Assembly: GCF_003051005.1 (NCBI RefSeq)
Contig: NZ_QAOW01000003.1
Coordinates: forward strand, 310,001 to 374,000
Source: Rhodococcus sp. OK519
GTDB taxonomy: Bacteria > Actinomycetota > Actinomycetes > Mycobacteriales > Mycobacteriaceae
DNA length: 64,000 nt
Direction: 5' to 3'
Shown here: positions 1 through 8,867 of the stretch, one piece after another
Numbering within the stretch: the first letter of the stretch is position 1
Layout of the letters: each line of letters opens with the position of its first letter
Position numbers and translations under genes: made by a program
The notes under the pieces: generated by a model
Told to the model about the DNA's origin: nothing
Database searches by the model: none
The model's input: the letters and a program-made list of their open reading frames with translations, nothing else

Positions 1-1657
1 ACAGGCCGGCGTGGGTGCCCTCGGTGACGGTGCGGCCGTCGTCGACGATCACGACGCGGTCGGTCACCGAGAGCAGCGCAGGGCTGCTCGTGACGAGGAT
101 CGTCGAGTGCGCGCGGGTGCCGTCGTGCCGGCTGGTCGCGATGCCGTCGGCGATCGCGTGTTCGGTGACGGCGTCGACTGCCGTGGTCGGGTCGTGCAGC
201 ACCATCACCGGCGCCCGCGCCGCCAGCGCGCGGGCCAGCGCGACACGCTGTCGCTGACCACCCGACAGGCTCGCGCCCCGGTCGGTCACCTCGTGGTCAA
301 GGCCCGCGGCGTGTGCCTCGACCACATCGACCGCGGCCGACGCCCGCAGCGCGTGCTGCACCGCGTCGTGGTCGGCGCCCGGCGATCCGGCGGTGACGTT
401 GGAGTGCACGGTCCCGGCGAACAGATCGGTGTGGTGCGGCTCGACCAGCACGGTCCGACGGGCGTGTGTGAGCCCCAGATCGGCCAGCGGGACGCCACCG
501 ACGCGGATCTCCCCCTCGTACCGATCCGGGGGCACCTGTCCGGACAGGACGTCGGCGAGCGCCTCCGCATCCTCCGGCCGGTACGCCACCACACCCACCA
601 GTTCGCCCGAGGCGACGGCGAGGTCGACGCCCGTCAGGGACCGGTACGCGACGGCACGCAGTTCGACGTCGCTCGCCCCGGACGGTTGCGTGCTGCCGGC
701 GGGCAGCAGAGGTTCGGCGTCGAGCACCAGCGCCAGCCGGTCCGCCGATGCCCGCGCGTTCGCGTAGAAGCCCGGGACCCGCGCCAGCATGCCGAGTGGT
801 TCCACGATGAACTGAGACAGCCCGACGACGGTGATCAGCTCACCGACGGAGATGCGCCCCTCCAGCGCGAACCAGCCCGCGAACCCGGCGACCGACACCG
901 CGAGCAGCGCGCTCACCGTCATCGACACCCCGACGAACACACCGGTCGCCTTCGCCGCCCGCATCGTGGCGGCCAACGCGCCCTGACTGACGTCGCGATA
1001 GCGCTGCGTGGCGGCCGACTCCGCTCCGATGCCCCGTAGCGGCCGCAGACCGCTCACCAGGTCGGTGGCCATTCCGGCCGCGCGTGCGGTGGTGGCCTGC
1101 TGGGCGGAGGCCCGACGGGTGATCAGCGGCGCCGCCGCCTGCAGCAGACCCAGCATCACCGGCGTGCCGATCAGCACCGCGAGCCCCAGCGGGACGTCGA
1201 TCACCAGCAACGCGATCGCCGACGCGACCATTGCAGTCAGCGCGGCGGCCACCCGTGGGACGACGTCGAGAATCCACGCCTCCTTGTCGGCGTCGGACGT
1301 CGACACGGTGAGCAACTCACCCGCGCGGAGGTCCGTGCGGACGCCCCGGGAGTCCAGGATCCGGCCCGCGACCTCGACGCGCAGACGATGCGCCTCCTGC
1401 TGGACAGCCAGCACGATGAAACGCGCACCGAACCTCCAGGCCGAGGTCAGCACCACGAACAGCAGGGCCAGCGCGGCCAGCCACACGACCAGCGCCGTCA
1501 CGTCACCGGTCTCGACCGCGCGGTCGACGATCACCCCGATCGCGATCGGCACCGCCGTCTCGGCCACCTGGTGCACGCTGACCAGCGCCGTCCCGGCAAT
1601 CAGACGTGCACGATTCCGTGTCAGCGTGCGGCGCAGAACCGCGGTACCACCTGCCAT
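1..1657 (-). CDS. ABC exporter half-transporter with degenerate ATP-binding domain (3' end cut by window edge)
   Basis: An open frame runs leftward off the window, giving 552 residues. The start is ATG at 1657 with GGAGG five bases upstream. Residues 1-300 are hydrophobic like an ABC type 1 exporter membrane domain; residues about 330-552 form the nucleotide-binding domain. The signature LSGGQRQR (about residue 462) is intact. The Walker A position reads VAYRPEDAEALA with no GxxGxGKS and no lysine. Walker B ends VLHDPTTAVD, so Asp-Glu became His-Asp. The H-loop histidine is replaced (LVTSSPALL). It probably cannot hydrolyse ATP itself and would need a partner half-transporter, perhaps the next gene beyond the window. 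Substrate unknown. Confidence 0.85.
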   Translation of the reverse strand, partial: MAGGTAVLRRTLTRNRARLIAGTALVSVHQVAETAVPIAIGVIVDRAVETGDVTALVVWLAALALLFVVLTSAWRFGARFIVLAVQQEAHRLRVEVAGRILDSRGVRTDLRAGELLTVSTSDADKEAWILDVVPRVAAALTAMVASAIALLVIDVPLGLAVLIGTPVMLGLLQAAAPLITRRASAQQATTARAAGMATDLVSGLRPLRGIGAESAATQRYRDVSQGALAATMRAAKATGVFVGVSMTVSALLAVSVAGFAGWFALEGRISVGELITVVGLSQFIVEPLGMLARVPGFYANARASADRLALVLDAEPLLPAGSTQPSGASDVELRAVAYRSLTGVDLAVASGELVGVVAYRPEDAEALADVLSGQVPPDRYEGEIRVGGVPLADLGLTHARRTVLVEPHHTDLFAGTVHSNVTAGSPGADHDAVQHALRASAAVDVVEAHAAGLDHEVTDRGASLSGGQRQRVALARALAARAPVMVLHDPTTAVDAVTEHAIADGIATSRHDGTRAHSTILVTSSPALLSVTDRVVIVDDGRTVTEGTHAGL

Positions 1658-1795
1658 CAACCCTCCAGCCCTCGACCACAGCGTAGGTAAGTAGACCCTA
1701 ACCGGGTGGTGAGTGGCGCTGACCGGGGCGGTTCTCATAGAGTCGCAGTCAGGAACTACCTGCTCATGAAGTAGCAGCAAGCCGGAAGGAACAAG

Positions 1796-1969
1796 ATGGC
1801 CGCGAAGACGACCGCCGAGAACGAGATCGCGGACGAGGAACTCGAGCCCGTAGCCGACGAGACCGCTCGACAGGCGCAGCGTGTCGTTGCCGCCTACGCC
1901 ACGGATGCCGACGAGTGCCGCATGCTGCTCTCGATGCTCGGCATCGGACCGGCTGTCAAGCTCGACTGA
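1796..1969 (+). CDS. Small conserved hypothetical protein upstream of otsA
   Basis: This is a 57-residue acidic protein starting MAAKTTAENEIADEE and ending with a short hydrophobic segment (LLSMLGIGPAVKLD). The ATG at 1796 has GGAAGGAA five bases upstream. It lies 34 bp before otsA on the same strand. A small unknown protein also precedes otsA in M. tuberculosis (Rv3489, from memory), which supports a real gene rather than chance. No signal peptide, transmembrane helix or recognised domain is visible. Function unknown; co-transcription with otsA is inferred from spacing. Confidence 0.7.
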   Translation: MAAKTTAENEIADEELEPVADETARQAQRVVAAYATDADECRMLLSMLGIGPAVKLD

Positions 1970-2003
1970 CGAAACACACAACTGAGGAAAGAGCAGGGAA
2001 TCC

Positions 2004-3533
2004 GTGGCTGAGCTCTCGGGATTATCGACCAGTTCCGAGGGCGCCGCGGCCGCCCAGCACGCCGGCACCGATCGCGGAGGCTCCGACTTCGTCGTCGTCG
2101 CCAATCGCCTTCCGGTCGACCTCGAGCGACTCCCTGACGGCACGACCCGCTGGAAGCGCAGCCCCGGCGGGCTCGTCACCGCTCTCGAACCGATCCTGCG
2201 CAACAACAAGGGCGCATGGGTCGGCTGGCCCGGTGTACCCGACATAGATCTCGATCCGATCGTCGAGGACGGTCTCGACCTGTACCCCGTGCCGCTGAGC
2301 GCGCAAGAGGTCGCCGACTACTACGAGGGCTTCTCCAACGCCACACTGTGGCCGCTGTACCACGACGTCATCGTCAAGCCGGAGTACCGGCGCGAATGGT
2401 GGAACGCGTACGTCGAGGTGAACCGACGCTTCGCCGAGGCCACGTCGAACGCGGCTGCCGAGGGCGCCACCGTCTGGATCCAGGACTACCAGCTGCAGCT
2501 GGTGCCGAAGATGCTGCGGATGCTGCGCCCCGATCTCACCATCGGCTTCTTCCTGCACATCCCGTTCCCGCCGGTCGAGCTGTTCATGCAGATGCCGTGG
2601 CGACGGGAGATAGTCGAGGGCCTGCTCGGCGCCGACCTCATCGGGTTCCACCTGCCCGGCGGCGCCGAGAACTTCATGTTCCTGGCTCGGCGGCTCGCCG
2701 GTCAGCAGACGTCCCGAGGGTCGGTCGGCGTGCGTTCCAAGCTCGGTGTGGTGCAGGTCGGATTCCGCAACGTCCGCGTCGGCGCCTTCCCGATCTCCAT
2801 CGACTCCGGCAAGCTCGACGAGATCTCGCGCCGCAAGTCGATCCGAGACCGCGCCAAGCAGATTCGCAAAGAACTGGGCAACCCCAAGCACATCATGCTC
2901 GGCGTCGACCGCCTCGACTACACCAAGGGCATCGACGTCCGCCTCGACGCGCTGTACGAACTGCTCAACGAGGGTCGGGTCGACCCGGCCGACACCGTCA
3001 TGGTGCAACTGGCCACCCCGAGCCGCGAACGCGTCGAGAGCTACGTGCAGATGCGCGGTGCGATCGAGCAGACCGTGAGCCGCATCAACGGCGAATACGC
3101 CGAGGTAGGCCGTCCGGTGGTGCACTACATCCATCGCCCCATCGGCCGCGACGAACTGATCGCGTTCTTCGTCGCCTCCGACGTCATGCTCGTGACACCA
3201 CTGCGCGACGGCATGAACCTGGTCGCCAAGGAATACGTCGCGTGCCGCAGCGACCTCGGCGGCGCCCTGCTGCTGAGTGAATTCACCGGTGCCGCAGCCG
3301 AACTCCGCCAGGCTTTTCTGTGCAACCCCCACGACCTCGACGACGTCAAGGACAAGATGGAGGATGCACTCAACCTGGACCCGGAGAGCGGCCGCCGCCA
3401 GATGCGCGCCCTGCGCCGCCAGGTTCTCGCGCACGACGTCGACCGGTGGGCGCGGTCCTTCCTGGACGCACTGAGCCAGGGCGGCGTCGCCGGATCCGCT
3501 CTGTTGCCCGCCGACGGCGAGTACACGGAGTAG
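2004..3533 (+). CDS. otsA: Alpha,alpha-trehalose-phosphate synthase (UDP- or ADP-glucose dependent)
   Basis: The 509-residue GT20 glycosyltransferase makes trehalose 6-phosphate from a nucleotide glucose and glucose 6-phosphate. Trehalose is a compatible solute and the sugar carrier for mycolate transfer in this group. Family motifs are present in order: NRLPV (about 33), [52 protein letters not shown] and [13 protein letters not shown]. The N-terminus has about 28 extra residues before the core. GTG at 2004 is the start, with a weak AGGGA upstream. The downstream hairpin separates it from the convergent mce4 operon. Confidence 0.97.
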   Translation: MAELSGLSTSSEGAAAAQHAGTDRGGSDFVVVANRLPVDLERLPDGTTRWKRSPGGLVTALEPILRNNKGAWVGWPGVPDIDLDPIVEDGLDLYPVPLSAQEVADYYEGFSNATLWPLYHDVIVKPEYRREWWNAYVEVNRRFAEATSNAAAEGATVWIQDYQLQLVPKMLRMLRPDLTIGFFLHIPFPPVELFMQMPWRREIVEGLLGADLIGFHLPGGAENFMFLARRLAGQQTSRGSVGVRSKLGVVQVGFRNVRVGAFPISIDSGKLDEISRRKSIRDRAKQIRKELGNPKHIMLGVDRLDYTKGIDVRLDALYELLNEGRVDPADTVMVQLATPSRERVESYVQMRGAIEQTVSRINGEYAEVGRPVVHYIHRPIGRDELIAFFVASDVMLVTPLRDGMNLVAKEYVACRSDLGGALLLSEFTGAAAELRQAFLCNPHDLDDVKDKMEDALNLDPESGRRQMRALRRQVLAHDVDRWARSFLDALSQGGVAGSALLPADGEYTE

Positions 3534-3552
3534 GCACCCCGACCGAACGACA

Positions 3553-3581
3553 ATGGGCTCCCGCATTGCGCGGGAGCCCAT
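3553..3581. terminator. Bidirectional terminator between otsA and the mce4 operon
   Basis: A perfect 12-bp stem (3553-3564 with 3570-3581) with a 5-base loop is followed by TTTCGG on the plus strand. It lies between convergent genes ending at 3533 and 3607. Confidence 0.8.
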
Positions 3582-3606
3582 TTCGGTTCGAGCGGCCGAC
3601 GGCCGA

Positions 3607-4185
3607 CTACACCGGGCTAAGGCGTCCGGTGAGCCAACGATCGCCGTCCTTGTGCATCTCCATGCGCACCCGACTGCCCGTTGTCGCGGCGTCCGGCATC
3701 TCTTCGCTGGTCGTGATCTGGTTGACGTACAGCAGTACCACCGCGTCGTTCGGGCTCGCCGATTCGATAGCCCCCGCCTGCACGGTGGCCTCGACGGTGA
3801 TCTTCTTCTCCTTGGCGCCCGGAGCGATCGTCTCCTTCACCAACTTGTCGTAGTCGGCCTTGAAATCACCCGTGAGACCGTCACCGGCGGCAGCCAACTG
3901 CTGATCGACCTCGTTGAAGTTGTAGGACAGCATCGCGGCTGCCTGGACAGTCGCGGCCTGGACCGCGTCCGTGCGGGCCTGTTCAGCCGCACGGTCCTGC
4001 AAGTAGCCCCAGCCCAGAAACCCGACGCCCACCAGGAGCGCGGCAACCACCACTCCGGCGACAGCGATGAGCGCAGTCGGCAGCGATGACTTCGTAGGAA
4101 CAGACCCTGGCGTGGCCTGGGTCCGCGGCGCATCCGGCTCGGTGCTCACGCCACCACCCTCATTCTCGGCACGATTCTCGGTCAC
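3607..4185 (-). CDS. mam4B: Mce-associated membrane protein Mam4B (Rv3492c type)
   Basis: The 192-residue protein has a cytoplasmic N-terminus of about 36 residues, one transmembrane helix (37-60) and an extracytoplasmic domain of the Mce-associated, NTF2-like kind (LQDRAAEQARTDAV onward). It is the last gene of the mce4 operon; its ATG overlaps the stop of the preceding mam4A (ATGA at 4182-4185). Proteins of this class stabilise Mce transport complexes in mycobacteria and rhodococci. The role here is inferred from position and topology. Confidence 0.88.
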   Translation of the reverse strand: MTENRAENEGGGVSTEPDAPRTQATPGSVPTKSSLPTALIAVAGVVVAALLVGVGFLGWGYLQDRAAEQARTDAVQAATVQAAAMLSYNFNEVDQQLAAAGDGLTGDFKADYDKLVKETIAPGAKEKKITVEATVQAGAIESASPNDAVVLLYVNQITTSEEMPDAATTGSRVRMEMHKDGDRWLTGRLSPV

Positions 4186-4967
4186 GGCACGAACTCCACC
4201 TTCGATGCCGTCAACGTCCCGTTGTCGTCGGTCACGGTGACCCGCATCCGGAAGTCACGGGGGCCGTTCTGGTCCCCGTTCGCCGAACTCACATCAGCGC
4301 GGGCCGAAACGAGAACCTTTGCAGTGTTTCCATTCTCGCCCTCGAAACCTGTCCCGACGATACGGCCGACGGTGGTCACGCCGGCCTCCTTCACGATGCT
4401 GACGAAGGGATCCTCACGACCGTCGAACTCCGACTTGAACTCGCCACTCGCCCCCGCCAGGATCTTCTCGACGTCTTCCTTGGCCGTATCCGGCTTGATG
4501 GTCGTCAGGTTCAGCACTGTCTGCTGAGCGGTGTCAACGAACGCCTGCCGTTGAGCGTCACGATCGTTTGCGGCCGATCGCTCGAACAGTAGCCATCCGC
4601 CGACACCGAGAAGTGCGACGATCACCAAGCCCAATGCGATCGCAGCGGCCAGCGGGCCGCGACTCTTCTTGGGCGCGACCGGGTGCCATTCCTCCGACGC
4701 GGTCTCACCTGCCGACAGCGGGGGCACAACCGTCTCGGTCTTCGTGACTGCTTCGTCGACCTCGACAGCCTCAACTGTCGGGGTTCGATTCTTCTCCAAC
4801 GTGATCGTGCCCGCGGGGGCCCCACCCGAGTCGACAACCCGAGGGCCCTCCATCGACCGCGGGCCATTGTCGCTCGCCGGTCCCGCACTCCGACTGGCGC
4901 GCCGACGCATCGGCCGCTTGTGCTCGTCGGACGTCAGCCCTGCTGACGTGTCATCATCGTCTGCCAC
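4182..4967 (-). CDS. mam4A: Mce-associated membrane protein Mam4A (Rv3493c type)
   Basis: This 261-residue protein has a long charged, proline-containing cytoplasmic N-terminus (1-104), one transmembrane helix (about 105-127) and an extracytoplasmic domain. The start is GTG at 4967 because GGGAGG lies seven bases upstream; the frame stays open far upstream but only inside mce4F. It therefore overlaps the 3' end of mce4F by 34 bp, the longest overlap in the operon. It is a paralogue in architecture of the following mam4B, and likely part of the assembled Mce4 importer. Confidence 0.85.
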   Translation of the reverse strand: MADDDDTSAGLTSDEHKRPMRRRASRSAGPASDNGPRSMEGPRVVDSGGAPAGTITLEKNRTPTVEAVEVDEAVTKTETVVPPLSAGETASEEWHPVAPKKSRGPLAAAIALGLVIVALLGVGGWLLFERSAANDRDAQRQAFVDTAQQTVLNLTTIKPDTAKEDVEKILAGASGEFKSEFDGREDPFVSIVKEAGVTTVGRIVGTGFEGENGNTAKVLVSARADVSSANGDQNGPRDFRMRVTVTDDNGTLTASKVEFVP

Positions 4968-6346
4968 GTCGTGTCCTCCCTCGGTGTTCCTCCCGCGAGC
5001 CCCGGCTGCGAGTACAGCAGGCCGTCGGGCCCGACGTACTTGCCCGTCGTCGGGTCGTAGGGGCGCGCTGTGGCAGGCACATTCGCACTCCCAGCACTCG
5101 CCGGAGCCGTCGTGTACGAGGGTACAGACGGATCCTGCGGTGGCCCACTGGGCGGGTTGTTGCCCAGCGGAACGTAACCTGCTGGGCTGCGGCACTCCTC
5201 GGGCGATGCTGCCCGCTTGTCCGCGACCTCCATGCACGGGTAGTTGCGCGCACCGCGGACGGTCGTCGGGTCGTCCTGAGCCACCCTGCAGAACAGGTCC
5301 GAAGGCGTGGGAGGAGTCGTCCTCTCGTTCGGCGCACGCCACTGGTCGGCGGGGAGGAATCCCGTGGTGCACGGCGGCGGATCGTTCACCTGCAGTGCGA
5401 AGTTCACGATCGCACCGTCGTCGATCGGACCCTTCATCGCGATGGTGAGCAGCGACGACACCAGCGGCGGATAGATCACGAGCACCTGCTCGATGCTCTT
5501 GTGATAGATCGTGGAGACCTCGCCGACGCTCACCAGATTGGCGAGCAGCAAAGGCAACGTCGGCTTCAGCTCCTGGAACAGAGCGTTGGCCTCGCTCGCT
5601 GCGTTCGGCGTTTGCGCGAGCACACTGCGGATCTGTGGATCGCTGGTGCGCAACTGGTTCGAGAAGGTCACCAGGTTCTGTGTCCACGCCCGGATCGCGT
5701 CGCTCGTCACCACCTGCGTGTCGAGCAGGCCCTCGGCCTGTTCGATCAGCGTCGTGGTGGCGTCCGAGTTGGCGTTGGCCTCCTGCACGAACAGGCGTGC
5801 CGAGTCGATCAGCCGCTGCAGATCCGGACCGGCGCCGTTGAATGCCTTGAACGACTCGTCGACGACGGTGCGCAACTGGGTGTTCGAGATGCTCTGAACA
5901 AGCGTATTCGCCTGATCGAGCATGACGCCGACGTCCTGTGGAATGCTCGTGCGATCCACGGGAATCACGTCGCCGTCCTCGAGATACGGCTCCGAGTCGG
6001 TGCGCGGAATCAGGTCCACGTACTGCTCGCCGACTGCGGACACGCTCTTTACGGCCGCGTCGAGATCCGCCGGGATGTCGTAGCTGCTGCTGATCGACAG
6101 CTTCGCGTCCACACCGTTCTCGGTGAGCACGACGTCCTCGACCTTGCCGATGTTGGTACCACGGAAAGCGACGTTGGCGTTCGTATACAGCCCCCCGGTC
6201 GCAGGGAGCTGCACGGTTATCCGGTTCTGCCCGATGCCGAACAAGGCGGGCAGTTGTACGTACTGAGTGGCCATCACGACCAGCCCGATGACAGTGAGGA
6301 TCGAGAAGATCACCAACTGGATTCGGACGAACCTCGAGAGCATCAT
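4934..6346 (-). CDS. mce4F: Mce4F, MCE-family steroid import protein
   Basis: The 470-residue protein starts with a short cytoplasmic tip and one hydrophobic segment (about 8-28). An MlaD/MCE domain follows (about 38-115, ITVQLPATGGLYTNANVAFR onward), then the helical MCE C-terminal domain. The tail from about 340 is rich in Pro, Gly and Thr, longer than in the other Mce4 proteins. In the known complex six Mce subunits form a hexameric tube across the periplasm that carries sterols to the YrbE permease. Its ATG overlaps the mce4E stop (ATGA). Confidence 0.95.
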   Translation of the reverse strand: MMLSRFVRIQLVIFSILTVIGLVVMATQYVQLPALFGIGQNRITVQLPATGGLYTNANVAFRGTNIGKVEDVVLTENGVDAKLSISSSYDIPADLDAAVKSVSAVGEQYVDLIPRTDSEPYLEDGDVIPVDRTSIPQDVGVMLDQANTLVQSISNTQLRTVVDESFKAFNGAGPDLQRLIDSARLFVQEANANSDATTTLIEQAEGLLDTQVVTSDAIRAWTQNLVTFSNQLRTSDPQIRSVLAQTPNAASEANALFQELKPTLPLLLANLVSVGEVSTIYHKSIEQVLVIYPPLVSSLLTIAMKGPIDDGAIVNFALQVNDPPPCTTGFLPADQWRAPNERTTPPTPSDLFCRVAQDDPTTVRGARNYPCMEVADKRAASPEECRSPAGYVPLGNNPPSGPPQDPSVPSYTTAPASAGSANVPATARPYDPTTGKYVGPDGLLYSQPGLAGGTPREDTTWQTMMTRQQG

Positions 6347-7566
6347 GGCGTCGGCACTCCTAGTCGCGGAAGGCCAGGAATCTGCAGCGGCTGAACGTCG
6401 TCGGCCGTCGCAGGCTTGGGCTCGGGCTGGATCAGGTCGGGCTTCTTGGGATCGGGGATCCGCAGCGGGTCATTGGCCTGGCCGGCCGTGCCCGCCAACG
6501 TCCCGAGCGCGCCCTCGACACCGGCAAGTGTCGGTCCGAGCCCCGTCTGGTCGATGAAGTTGGTGGTCAGCCGCTCGTTCGTCAGATCGATCATCATGTT
6601 GAGGTTTGCGTAGTCACCCTGGAACACCTGATCCATGTACTTCATCGTGAACGGGAAGGTCAGCATCAGCGACAGCACCTCGGTGAGGTTGTTTCCGGTG
6701 CCGGCGAGCTGCGCCAACAGCGGGGACAACGAGGCCAGATTTGCCTTCAGGTCGTCGCCGCTCTCGTTGATCACCCGCGTCGCGGTGTCGCTGAAGCTAC
6801 CAAGTGCCACCAGGGCATTCGTCAGATTCTGACGCTGCGCCACCAACACCTCGAGCGCGGGCGGAATGCCGTCGAGGGCACGGTTCAGCGTGTCGGTCTG
6901 CTGGTTGACGGTTCCGGTGAGTCGATCGATTCCCTCCATCGCGGAGATGATCTGGGTGCGCTGGTCGTCAAGACTGCCGACGAGTTGGTCGAGCTGCGGC
7001 AGCAGATCCCGGATCGAGTCCTCCCGGCCGTCGAATGCCTCATTGAGTTCTCGGGTGATGTCATTGATCTGCGCAAGGCCACCGCCGTTGAGCACGACCG
7101 AGAGCGACGACAGCGTCTGCTCGGTGGTGGGATAGGCTCCCGCCCGCTCGAGCGGAATGACATCCCCGTCCTTCAGGCTGCCCTGCGGAGCGATTCCCAC
7201 AGGCGGAGCAAGCTCGAGGTGCTGAGAGCCGAGCAGGCTGGTCTGTCCGATCTTTGCCGTCGCGTTGGCAGGAAGCTGCACGTCCTTGTTGAGCGACACC
7301 GTGACCAGGGCGTGCCAGTCCTGGACCTCGATGCCGGTGACCGCGCCGACCGTGACGTCGTTGACGCGAACAGGCGAGTTCTGCGACATGGTCGTCACGT
7401 TCGGCATCTGGATCTGAACGGTATATGCGCCCTCACCACCACCTTCGGTGCCGGGCAACGGAACCGAGTTGAGTCCGTTCCACTCGCAGCCCGTCACGGC
7501 CATGCTCAGTGTCAGGGCGATGGCCGAAGCGGCCACCACCCGGGCACGTTTGCGATTCCCGGTCAT
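6343..7566 (-). CDS. mce4E: Mce4E, MCE-family lipoprotein
   Basis: The 407-residue MCE protein has a lipoprotein signal peptide: basic start MTGNRKRARV, hydrophobic core, and lipobox VTGC with the acylated cysteine at residue 27. This lipoprotein feature marks the E position of mce operons (LprN in M. tuberculosis). The MCE domain is near residues 45-125, followed by long amphipathic helices. The start is ATG at 7566, overlapping the mce4D stop as ATGA; the frame remains open upstream but that stretch lies inside mce4D. It is a subunit of the Mce4 sterol importer. Confidence 0.95.
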   Translation of the reverse strand: MTGNRKRARVVAASAIALTLSMAVTGCEWNGLNSVPLPGTEGGGEGAYTVQIQMPNVTTMSQNSPVRVNDVTVGAVTGIEVQDWHALVTVSLNKDVQLPANATAKIGQTSLLGSQHLELAPPVGIAPQGSLKDGDVIPLERAGAYPTTEQTLSSLSVVLNGGGLAQINDITRELNEAFDGREDSIRDLLPQLDQLVGSLDDQRTQIISAMEGIDRLTGTVNQQTDTLNRALDGIPPALEVLVAQRQNLTNALVALGSFSDTATRVINESGDDLKANLASLSPLLAQLAGTGNNLTEVLSLMLTFPFTMKYMDQVFQGDYANLNMMIDLTNERLTTNFIDQTGLGPTLAGVEGALGTLAGTAGQANDPLRIPDPKKPDLIQPEPKPATADDVQPLQIPGLPRLGVPTP

Positions 7567-8867
7567 CGCCCACCTCCCGGATTCAGCAGGGACCCGAGAT
7601 CCTTGGGGACCTGGACCGACGGCATTGATCCGAGTGGCCCCAGCTCGGCGGACGACGGTCCCTGCGCCGACCGCTCTGGCACCTGGCCGGCGAGACTCGA
7701 CGGAGAGTAGGCGAGCTGGTCGGGCCGAGCGCCTTGTGCATCCGCAACACGCGTCAGGATGGCCGGGTAGTTCGTGGTGATCGAGTTGAGCACAGGTCCG
7801 AGGAACTGCGCGCACAGGTCTGCCGAACGATCCGAATCGTTGGTTTCGAGCCCTGCGATCAGGCCACAGACCATCGTGATCGGGTTCCTCGCATTGCTCG
7901 CGGCCAGCACGCCGTTCACGGATCCCTGCTTGGGGGTGTAGATGTCCTTGAAGTTCGCCAGCGCGTTCGGCGCGACATGCAACACCTGCTCGAGCTGGGG
8001 ACGCTTCTCGACGAGCACCGACGTCGCGTCCGCCAGTCGGCCGACCTGCTCGGTGAGTGACGCACGGTTGTCGGTGACGAAGCGGTTGACATCACTGATC
8101 GCGACATCGAGATCCTGCAACGCCGTTCCGAGTTCGTCGCTGGTGTCCGCGAGCAGGGAGGACACCGACTGCAAGCGCCCGCCGAACTGCACGATCTGTT
8201 GGTTGCTCGACGACAGTGCCGACACGAACACCTGAAGGTTCCGAATGGTCGCGAACAAGTCGGTCCGTCCGTCGGACAGAGTCTTCATCGTGTCCGACAG
8301 CTCGCGCAGCGTGTCGCGCAGTGCATCGCCGTTGCCGTCGAGGTTGTCGCCGACCGTGTTGATGAAGTTGCCGAGCGACCCCTGATCCGCGCCGCCCTGC
8401 GGGCCCAGTGCATCTGACAGCTTGGTCAGCTCGGTTTTGATCTCGTCCCACTCCACCGGAACCGCAGTGCGGTCGAGCGGGATTTCGGCGCCGTCCGCCA
8501 TGGACTCTCCCCCGGCGTAGACCGGGGTGAGCTGCACGAACCGCGCGGCCACGAGACTCGGCGCGATGATGACCGCCTTGGCATCGGCCGGGATGTCCAC
8601 GGAACGATCGACATTCATCACGACGGTCGCGCCGGTTCCGTTCGGGTCGATGCTCTCGATGGAGCCGACCTTGACCCCGAGTACGCGGACGTCGTCGCCG
8701 GCGTACAAGCCCGTCGTGGACGGGAACTGCGCCGTGATGGTGGTTTTTCCGAACCCGGGGAACAGGTAGATCACCCCTGCCACGAGAACAGCAACCACGA
8801 CGATGGCGGTGCCGCCGATCGTCAGCCACTTCTTCCTGGTACTTGTCTGCTGCTGTTCGTCGCTCAT
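7563..8867 (-). CDS. mce4D: Mce4D, MCE-family steroid import protein
   Basis: The 434-residue protein has an N-terminal anchor helix (about 14-35), an MCE domain (about 42-120, ITAQFPSTTGLYAGDDVRVL onward) and a long helical domain. A Pro/Ser-rich C-terminus ends in NPGGGR. The chosen start, ATG at 8867, overlaps the mce4C stop (ATGA); upstream in-frame codons fall within mce4C. Conserved order C-D-E identifies it as the D subunit of the sterol importer. Confidence 0.95.
   Translation of the reverse strand: MSDEQQQTSTRKKWLTIGGTAIVVVAVLVAGVIYLFPGFGKTTITAQFPSTTGLYAGDDVRVLGVKVGSIESIDPNGTGATVVMNVDRSVDIPADAKAVIIAPSLVAARFVQLTPVYAGGESMADGAEIPLDRTAVPVEWDEIKTELTKLSDALGPQGGADQGSLGNFINTVGDNLDGNGDALRDTLRELSDTMKTLSDGRTDLFATIRNLQVFVSALSSSNQQIVQFGGRLQSVSSLLADTSDELGTALQDLDVAISDVNRFVTDNRASLTEQVGRLADATSVLVEKRPQLEQVLHVAPNALANFKDIYTPKQGSVNGVLAASNARNPITMVCGLIAGLETNDSDRSADLCAQFLGPVLNSITTNYPAILTRVADAQGARPDQLAYSPSSLAGQVPERSAQGPSSAELGPLGSMPSVQVPKDLGSLLNPGGGR

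Noticed and set aside
2022-3581. Long open frame on the minus strand opposite otsA (519 codons)
   Set aside because: Antisense shadow caused by GC-rich third positions; otsA has every family motif, the shadow has none and crosses the terminator.
4182-5687. Longer form of mam4A extending through mce4F
   Set aside because: The extension lies wholly inside mce4F; GTG at 4967 has a good ribosome site and gives the right topology.
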